64,000 nt of DNA. Origin: Mesocentrotus franciscanus (taxonomy: Eukaryota; Echinodermata; Echinoidea; Camarodonta; Strongylocentrotidae). The position numbers and the translations under genes were made by a program. Positions 56,914 to 64,000 of the stretch are shown piece after piece. Under the pieces are notes generated by a model that made no database searches, had not been told where the DNA came from, and saw nothing but the letters and a program-made list of their open reading frames with translations. The number at the start of each line of letters is the position of its first letter. Positions within the stretch are counted from its first letter, which is position 1. The stretch lies in assembly GCA_037976565.1 (NCBI GenBank), contig CP137672.1, forward strand, positions 35,232,737 through 35,296,736. The letters run 5' to 3'.

Positions 56914-57693
56914 TTTTTAAATGGCCCCTGCCAACCAAATGCAAGTTTATTCCTGTTGGTGTGTAGTCCTGCATACATCTCATATTTTGATTTGTAAACT
57001 TCTGAATGTGTTTCATAGATTTTAAAATATTTTTTGAAATATTTGTTTTTCAATCTTGCTAAGCTCCACCCCAAAAACCTCCAGATCTCATTCCCCTTGT
57101 GACATCATCTGTCAATCATCAATGAGCTAACTTGAAAAAGTGGTATGTAGCTTTGCCGAAGTTGACCACCTGTTACAAAACGTTACAATACGTCATACAA
57201 TAGCAACATACAAGTTGTTATGTCAGACATGCTGTATATAGCATCACCAGGATTCCAGGAAGACAAAGGCAATGATGATGACTTGTACAGTCATGTATAA
57301 AAGCATGCAATTCTATTATGAGCGTGTGCTGATGAGCTGGGGGAAATTACATACCATTGTCTATTGTAGAATATTAGTTTAGTCTGACATGTCTGACATA
57401 GCAACTTCAATGTTGCTATTGTTTGTTGTATTGTAACAGGTGGTCAACTTTGGCAAAGTTACATACCACTTCCTCGAGTTAGCTCATTGATGACTGACAG
57501 ATGATGTCACAAGGGGAATGAGATCTGGAGGATTTTTAGGGTGGAGCTTAGCAAGTTTGAAAAACAAATATTTCAAAAAATATTTTAAAATCTATGAAAC
57601 ACATTTAGAAGTTTACATATCAAAATATGAGATGTATGCAGGACTACACACCAACAGGAATAAACTTGTATTTGGATGGCATGGGCCCTTTAA
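56914..57693. mobile_element. Foldback-type element (unit 3 copy)
   Basis: Counterpart of 27945-28703. It keeps a longer loop-side arm (TGTTGCTATTGTTTGTTGTA near 57412), which is partly deleted in unit 1. Confidence 0.8.
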
Positions 57694-57707
57694 ATAATAT
57701 GTATATG

Positions 57708-58485
57708 CAGGCGCGGATCAAGGATTCCTTAGGGGGGGGGGGCTCAAATTTGAAATTATGCGAGCCAAATATTGGTACGTAATGGTGACCAGCAGTGGCC
57801 TAATGAGCAAAGACGTTTGGGGGGTAGACCAAAAAAATCCGCATCACCCACTCTTACATGCAGGCCCCGCTGAACGTTTTTCAAAGTGGGTGGGGAGAGG
57901 CTAAAGTATTTACGATCAGGTAGAGCGTAGCGTAAATTGACGTGGGGTCTAAGGGAAAAGCCCCGGCGGGGGTCAAGGGGCGGAGCCCCCGGAAGCTCAG
58001 AGGGTATGGGCATTTAATTACGGTCAGATGAGCATATTTTGATACGTTATTCATGACACTGGCAGGTCACTAATTGGCGTGGGGTCCAGGGGGCTGAGCC
58101 CCCTGAAACTCAGGGATTTGAGGCATTTTATAATGGTCAGATAAGCAATAAGGGGCCGCCTTAGGCCCCCTGGTGAGGTCGGGGGCAGAGCCCCCGGAAG
58201 CTCAGAGGTTTTAGGTATTTAATTACGGTCAGATGAGCATATTTTGATACCTTATTTGTGACACTGGCAGGACACTAATTGGCGTGGGGTCCAGGGGGCA
58301 GAGCCCCCAGAAGCTCAGGGGTTTTAGGCATTAAATTATTTTGAGACCTCATTATTTTGTGACACTGGCAGGTCACTATTCTTTCTTTCTTTCTCTCTTT
58401 CTCTCTTCCTATTTCTCTTTAATAACCTTTTTCAATAAAAGTGGGGGGCTCAAGGCCCCCGAGCCCCGCCGTTCCGCGGGCCCTG
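57708..58485. mobile_element. CAGG-ended element with internal tandem repeats (unit 3 copy)
   Basis: Collinear with 28718-29485, with the same four internal blocks and the same ends. Confidence 0.6.
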
Positions 58486-58689
58486 ACATGTAGGCCTCTA
58501 AATACGCATATTTCTTGCATGCCTGAAAATTTAGGAATTTGTCATTTTATTTTACTAAAAAGTGAGGAAAAATCTCGGAAAATTAAGTCAATTCAGCAAC
58601 ATTTCTAAATCACCGGCATCGAATTAGAAATAAACCACGTTTGATTTTTTTTGGGGGGGGGCAACTGCCCACAACCCCCCTCATTAGTA

Positions 58690-59306
58690 CGCCAGTGGGC
58701 CCCCCCCCCCGATCTGCGGGAAAATCACAACTGATCTTCCCTACCTTTCTTCTTTCTCTTTTTTTTTCCTTTCCCTTTCTATCCTCTTTCCCTTTCCCTT
58801 CCCTTCCTTCTTTCTCTTTTAGGTTTGCTGGGGACAAGGCCTTTCGGCCCCGATCCACACGTTGTTGGCGGGATTAATCGCAACTGATCTCCCTTCTTTT
58901 CACCCTTTTCTTATTTTTCTTCCTCTTTTTGTTTCCTTTTAGCTCTCCTCTTTCCCTTTCCCTTCCTCTTCTCTTTTTTTTTGGCGGAGGCGGGGGCGGG
59001 GGGAGAGGCAAGGACCTTGTGCCCCCCCCCCCATCCACAACTTGCTGGCGGGAAAATTGCAACTGATATATATATTCCCCTTCTTTTCTTTCTTCTTCCT
59101 CCTTTTTTCCTTCCCTTTATCTCCTCTTTTCCTTTTTTCTTTCCCTTTTCTTCCTTCTCTCTTATTGTTTTGATGGGGGGGGGGCAATACCCTGAGAGGC
59201 AAGGCCCTTTCGGCCCCCACCCGATCTCCTTCTTTTCCCCTCTTTTCTGTTCTCCTCCTCTTCTTTCTTTCCCTTTGTCTCCCCTTCCCCTTTCCCTTCT
59301 TTTTCT

Positions 59307-59337
<31 letters not shown>

Positions 59338-59490
59338 TTGCACCTTGTTGGCGGGAAAAATCACAACTGATCTCCCCTACCTTTCTTCTTTCTCTTTTTT
59401 TCTTTCTTTTTATCCTCTTTCCCTTTCCCTTCCCTTTCTTCTCTCTCTTTAGGTTTGCTGGGGGAGGCAAGGCCCGCTCGCCCCCCCCCC
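58690..59490. repeat. Tandem pyrimidine tracts with GC-rich spacers (unit 3 copy)
   Basis: Counterpart of 29690-30480, with different lengths of C, G and CT runs. Low-complexity frames on both strands are not genes. Confidence 0.8.
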
Positions 59491-59749
59491 CCCGTGTATA
59501 ATTATGTACCTAGTTTGTATTTCACCTTTTATTGTGGTGAAAAATTCAGAAATAAAATCAATCAAACAAATAGCAACAATGATCATTGATGCGCTTGAAA
59601 TGTATAACAAAATACGGTGTTCATTAATTACGGCTGACGGCTGCATAGCCCTTTGGATATTACAAGTAGAAGAAAAAGAAGAAGAAGAAAAAAACCGACA
59701 CTCGATGCACTACTTAAAAGACCTCGGTCCGGCTAACTTCTTCTGAGAA

Positions 59750-61014
59750 AATTGACTTTAGCATGCAGCCATGGTGAAGCCGTCGAGCTTAAACCTAAAG
59801 TCAGGATGAAATTTTTAATAGCATATTGGCACAATATGAAGCCTATGTAATGAGCTGAAGAAATCAACGTTAATCAAAGTCCAAAGTCCAAAGGGTGGCG
59901 GCGGACCTTCGTTAAAAATACTGGTCATAGTCTTGGGTTTCAAGCAATGGAAATCGTTCTTTGAGATTATGACACTAAACTAATGGAACTTTCCTAGAAA
60001 GGATCTACAAAGAAGACAGAATATACTATTCAAATTAGTTTTTACTATGAAATGGACCTTGGAAGTGTTGTTGAATGGTTTAAAAACCTCTCGATTATCA
60101 TTATGCGAACAACTTGATTAAAGAATATGTTAATAATACAATGATTTCCTTTTGCGTCACTTCCCCTTGAACTCTTACACTAAATACGTAGATTTAGAGT
60201 TGTTGTTTGCTATTGGAGGTTTTGTAGATGGCGCTCTACAATCTCTTGAGACAATATAATAGAGGTCATCAATAAACCATTCCCTCTCATTTCCACTTAA
60301 AATTTTGGAGAAGACCCCCTCAATTTATACAACAAATTTCAGGCAAAATGTAAATTTGCCAGAAACTTTCTCCAACTGTAGGTTATGAAAGTCAGATTTG
60401 AGAACTAAGTAATTGGAATCTCGGCCCTTCCTCGAATAATACTTGGCATTAATACACAGAAAAATACTCACAGATTTAGAGTTGAACCCATAAACCGTAT
60501 CTATAGGGTCGGAAAACGTATTGGTATGATACTATCTCTATGTTTAATTAATTCAATTCTAGAATTGCAATAATCTGTGGTCAGTGTTTTCTTTTGATTC
60601 TCAGTATTAATGCAGCTTTAATTTGAACTGGGGTTTTGTCCTAAATGGGCGGGCGGCGTATTTTAAGCACGCGAGCGGATTTCCTTTAATATTATTCTGT
60701 GTGGTTAATCATGCAACCTTGGTTGGTTGACGTTTTCTGCTAAATTCCACTTAAAAATTTACCACTACGTGACGAGAGTGCTCAACGAACCTTACAGTAA
60801 TATGCACAATGTTACAGATACTTGAAGTTAAAGTGCGCCACCATCATTTAGATCGCCTAAACGTGATCTTTCTGATCTTGTTGGGCAGGTCCATGGGCTC
60901 CAATCTAAGTTGAAGAATATGTATGTTTCCGAACGACAAGGTCTAGTGATGAAATAGGCCTATTGATAAAATTAACGATATAGCTTTCCATTCTTTTCTT
61001 TTTTGATACTTCAG
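59750..61014 (+). promoter_or_regulatory. 5' flank of NAT copy 3
   Basis: Contains a single partial copy of the 44-bp CCTTCCTCGAATAATACTTG repeat at about 60425-60465. The GC box GGGCGGGCGG at 60647-60656 is followed by TATTTTAA (60659-60666). A polypyrimidine tract and acceptor (TTGATACTTCAG) end at 61014. The GC-box/TATA spacing is the same as in unit 1. Confidence 0.42.
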
Positions 61015-61017
61015 AGA

Positions 61018-61950
61018 ATGTCGGGATCAACAGATGACACAATGATTACATCGGACGAAGCCTTTCACTTCGTGCGCGATGCCCTGGGCATCCCAGCGCC
61101 GTCCACCAAGTTCAAGATGAGTCCAAAGGACTTTCTTCAAGTCCTCCTTCGAGCATATTTGCATCACATCCCATTCCAGAACATCAAAAATATTGCCACG
61201 CCACATCTCAAGAGACATGTTCCTACCGTGGCCGAGATCAAGCAGGATGTTCTCACCGCTAAGATTGGTGGACTTTGTTACCAACACAATGTCTGCTTCT
61301 ATCTCCTCCTCCAAGCTTTGGGTTTTGATGTCACGCTTATCGCTTGCGACATCGGAAATCCCAGCGACCACGCCGCCGTAATCGTCCACAATTTGTCAAG
61401 TGAGGGAAGCAGGCATTACGTCGACGTCGGGAACGGGAATCCGAATTTTTGCGCTGTTCCTTTCGACTTCGAGGACGAGTCACCTGTGTACCATGAGTCC
61501 TTCCTGCGTTTCAAGTTTTCCCGCCAAGATGACGTCGTATTTTGTTTGCATCAGGTCGAAGGTCACCCAGCCAAGCATGCCATGGATGCCGATCGTATCA
61601 CCGATGGTTGGTACCAATTTATCCGCATTCATTTCAAGAAAGGTGTCGAGATAGCCCACTTTAAACCGAGCATGACACATATCTATGTCAGCAGTGATGG
61701 TATGCCTAGACATTTCTTTCTAACCAGCCCCAGATGCGTGGCGTTTCCTTACGGTCGCTTTGTTTGCATCAAAGACACTACTCTCTTAATAGAGAAAGAG
61801 CCTGGATGCATTTCGAAGTCCTACTTCAGGTCTCGTGAAGAGATCAAAGAGGCATTTACCAAATATTTTCCTCAGATTTCACATGCAATGCTGGATGATG
61901 CCATGAATGATGAATATGTGAAGTTAGATTACGAAAAGGGGGTTTTGTAA
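61018..61950 (+). CDS. Arylamine N-acetyltransferase-like protein, copy 3 (intact)
   Basis: A 310-residue open frame, close to the usual 280-300 of animal NATs. NATs acetylate arylamines, hydrazines and some endogenous amines from acetyl-CoA by a ping-pong mechanism in the cytosol. The catalytic triad is visible: Cys87 in IGGLCYQHN, His118 in PSDHAAVIVH, Asp136 in HYVDVG. The loop between Cys and His is shorter than in human NATs (31 against about 39 residues), and the usual Arg before GG is Ile. The start is the ATG at 61018, because an acceptor ends at 61014; an upstream in-frame ATG at 61003 lies in the intron. Coding is a single exon, as in vertebrates. Substrate cannot be told from sequence. 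Confidence 0.92.
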   Translation: MSGSTDDTMITSDEAFHFVRDALGIPAPSTKFKMSPKDFLQVLLRAYLHHIPFQNIKNIATPHLKRHVPTVAEIKQDVLTAKIGGLCYQHNVCFYLLLQALGFDVTLIACDIGNPSDHAAVIVHNLSSEGSRHYVDVGNGNPNFCAVPFDFEDESPVYHESFLRFKFSRQDDVVFCLHQVEGHPAKHAMDADRITDGWYQFIRIHFKKGVEIAHFKPSMTHIYVSSDGMPRHFFLTSPRCVAFPYGRFVCIKDTTLLIEKEPGCISKSYFRSREEIKEAFTKYFPQISHAMLDDAMNDEYVKLDYEKGVL

Positions 61951-62450
61951 ATACGTCAATTAATTTGCTTATATGATTTTTTTTTTTTTTTGGGGGATAA
62001 TTTTCAATCAGAGAGAGAGAGATTGGGGATGTTCCATTTTATATAACCACGATAAACGATGTAAAACATAATTCACTTGTGAACTTTCTCCCAGTAGATA
62101 TAAATAATTATCGCCCTTCTGACCACAACAAAAAGACATGTGTACCATTTGTGAAAACCGATTAGTCTAGAAGAACTCTTTGCGGTGGAAACTGCTTAGG
62201 AGTGCAACATGCTCCTAAGCAATGTGATCATTGGTCTAACTCTTCTCGCTTTCAAACCATACTTCACGTACAATATTTGCGATATAAATGAACTACATAA
62301 TGATATCTTCTCTCTTATTTGGCAAAGCCTACCGATTTTGTATGAAATGATATTGCTCCATAATTTTATATACACTATAATTGTCGTGTAATAGGCCCAC
62401 CCAACCCTATACAAAATGTGTTATTTTTGTTTGGTTTGATTTTTGCATGT
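61951..62450 (+). repeat. Start of duplicon unit 4
   Basis: Matches 32638-33120 after NAT copy 1 (shared CTGCTTAGGAGTGCAACATG and CTACATAATGATATCTTC words). Homology fades near 62450. Confidence 0.75.
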
Positions 62451-62638
62451 TTCAGTTGTAATATACAAACTAGGTACATACATTATTTAAACAAGTCAAA
62501 ATGCATAATATAATCATATCATAATAATTAAAATCATTTATACCTTTACAAAAACACATAGTTGAAAAGTCATGTCAACATTGTTACTGCAGGAGACTCA
62601 TATAACTGAACACAGACGATATACTCATATCACTGAAC

Positions 62639-62931
62639 CAGGGGCGGATCCAGCCGGCGGCAAGGGAGGGGGCCTAAAAAGGGGCCCACTTCGTGCGAAA
62701 ATTTGAAAATCGTGCCACCCCTTGGGCGCCAGAGGTTGTGACCACAATTTTTTTTTTTGGCACCCGCAAAATTTTTTTCCCTACGGGAAGGGTGATTTCT
62801 TTTTTTCACCGCCACCCCCCCTTGGGCGCCAGGGGAGGGGGCCCATCTTCTTTTTTTTTCAAAAACAGGGTATTTTTACCTGTTTTTTTCCTAGGGGAGG
62901 GGGCCCGGCCCCCCCCCTGGATCCGCCACTG
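62639..62931. mobile_element. 293-bp hAT-like MITE with perfect 8-bp target duplication
   Basis: Ends CAGGGGCGGATCCAG and, read inward from the right, CAGTGGCGGATCCAG. CACTGAAC flanks both sides (62631-62638 and 62932-62939). GC-rich interior with poly-T and poly-C runs; no coding capacity. Confidence 0.88.
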
Positions 62932-62939
62932 CACTGAAC

Positions 62940-64000
62940 ACAGAGTGAACGCCCTTCTGGCTCTCAACAGACGATATTTCATCAACATTTTGTGTTATAT
63001 CAGGAATGCAGCAGGATTTCTCAAACCGTTTTTGCTACATCACCATCATTCTTTGTTTTGTTTCTTAACTGTCCTTGTTTGATTATAGCCTTTAATATTT
63101 GAGCAATGGTAATTAAAATGTCGATATAATTGGAGATAATTATATTGTGACTTGACTGGCATCATTACACGGTCTGCAGTGGCGTATTTACGAGGGGGGG
63201 GGGTGGGTTGGAAGGGGGCACGTCCACCGGGCGGCACTTAAAGGGGGCGCAAAAAAAGCAAAAGGCGAAATAGAAAGTGCAAATATGAACAATATATATA
63301 TTTTTAAAGGGTTTAAATGCTGAAAAAAAACTCGGTCGGTATAGTCTCTCGTTTTAGTTGCTTCGGGATCTCGTACAAATCTACCGCTTGGTCCCTTTTC
63401 TCCCTCGCTTTTACAAGTTTGAGGAGAAGGAGGGGGGGGGGATGGGGGCACAATTTCATTGTCTGCCCCTGACACCACAATACTTAACTGATAGTCTTAT
63501 TCACATGGTGGCGCACTAACTCTGAGCCATATTCTGCTATAGGATGTCTATGCTCTGAGCAGAGCTTCACAGGTATAGAATTTATATTCTCTCATTTTCG
63601 ATGCATTTTCTACTACCTCTTCAGTAGGGGCGTATGTGCCCCAATGTGTCTTCGCCACCTAATACCCACTCGTGTATCTGAAACAAGCAGCAAGAGCAAC
63701 ATCAAAGCTATTTTTTTTAAAGGGTCAAGGGATGTACAAAGGGTTGTCCCAAGATTTATTAAAGGAAACAAATCCGAGGAAGAATGAAAGAAAGAAAGAA
63801 AGAAGAAGAAAGAAGGAAGAATGTATAGAGAGAGAGAGAGAGAGACCGGCTGGGATTAGAGGAAGGGTCACCTGGGGGCACGTTCCCCCGGCCAGTATCG
63901 AAATTTGCCATATCCTTAAAACACGGAAAGGGAACTGATGTGCGCCCACCACCGACTGCGGCTAGATTTGATAACTTTTTTTGTTCTTTCTTGTTTTTCG
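62940..64000. other. Noncoding right end with fragments of CAGGGGC-type elements and microsatellites
   Basis: 63178-63471 begins CAGTGGCGTATTTACGAGG and ends GTCTGCCCCTG, like a further MITE, but its flanks do not match. 63785-63845 is GAAA/GA microsatellite. No gene is recognised, and the window ends without further features. Confidence 0.5.

Larger units (their letters stand above)
47045..61950 (+). repeat. Duplicon unit 3 of the NAT tandem array
   Basis: Collinear with unit 1 apart from insertions: 47079-48960 matches 1-2325 (with about 430 bp missing after 47240), 53409-55795 matches 2325-2604 plus 16500-22285, and 55800-61950 matches 26310-32637. Private insertions are 48963-49941 and 49947-53408. 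It lacks the 13.9 kb insert, the 3.2 kb hAT-like element, the THAP segment and the TTAA MITEs of unit 1. Confidence 0.87.

Noticed and set aside
63178..63471. Second complete hAT-like MITE near the right end
   Set aside because: The CAG.GGC ends are suggestive, but the 8-bp flanks do not match, so it is only noted as a fragment.

Overview
The window is animal nuclear DNA from a repeat-rich, AT-rich invertebrate genome. Coding regions are spaced far apart, exons have GT-AG splice sites, and retrotransposons and small TIR (terminal inverted repeat) transposons fill most of the space. The LINE types (RTE-like, CR1/L2-like), a BEL/Pao LTR element, tRNA-derived SINEs and hAT-like and TTAA-targeting MITEs fit a marine deuterostome, most likely an echinoderm such as a sea urchin. 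That assignment is inference. There are no bacterial operons and no viral genome.

The backbone is a tandem array of arylamine N-acetyltransferase (NAT-like) genes. Three copies lie on the + strand: 31704-32637, 46113-47044 and 61018-61950. Only the third is open throughout; each of the others is broken by a single-base indel. Position 1 has the sequence that follows the second copy (47079 onward), so a further copy should end just left of the window. The repeat unit runs from the end of one NAT gene to the end of the next: unit 1 = 1-32637, unit 2 = 32638-47044, unit 3 = 47045-61950, start of unit 4 = 61951-62450. Units 1 and 3 resemble each other most, and the starts of units 2 and 4 resemble each other. 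The array therefore looks like a two-gene block that was itself duplicated.

The units differ mainly by discrete insertions, and the other units supply many of the empty sites. Unit 1 carries a 13.9 kb insert (2605-16499) flanked by a perfect 10-bp direct repeat and containing a BEL/Pao retrotransposon (4369-13272, minus strand). It also carries a 3.2 kb hAT-like element (17868-21073) built around a 112-bp minisatellite, several SINEs, TTAA-flanked MITEs, and a 4 kb segment with two exons of a THAP-domain gene (minus strand) and a giant palindrome. Unit 2 carries a full-length RTE-like LINE (38518-42603), itself interrupted by a GC-rich TIR element, plus several private MITEs and minisatellites. 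Unit 3 carries a TA-flanked TIR element (48963-49941) next to a CR1/L2-like LINE (49947-53408).

Host genes supportable from sequence are the NAT-like family and the THAP gene fragment. In each unit a conserved splice donor (26790, 37065, 56278) and a GC-box/TATA-like motif lie upstream of the NAT coding exon. This suggests the usual animal NAT plan of one coding exon preceded by noncoding 5' exons. All remaining long open frames lie in repeats, low-complexity tracts or the opposite strand of real genes.
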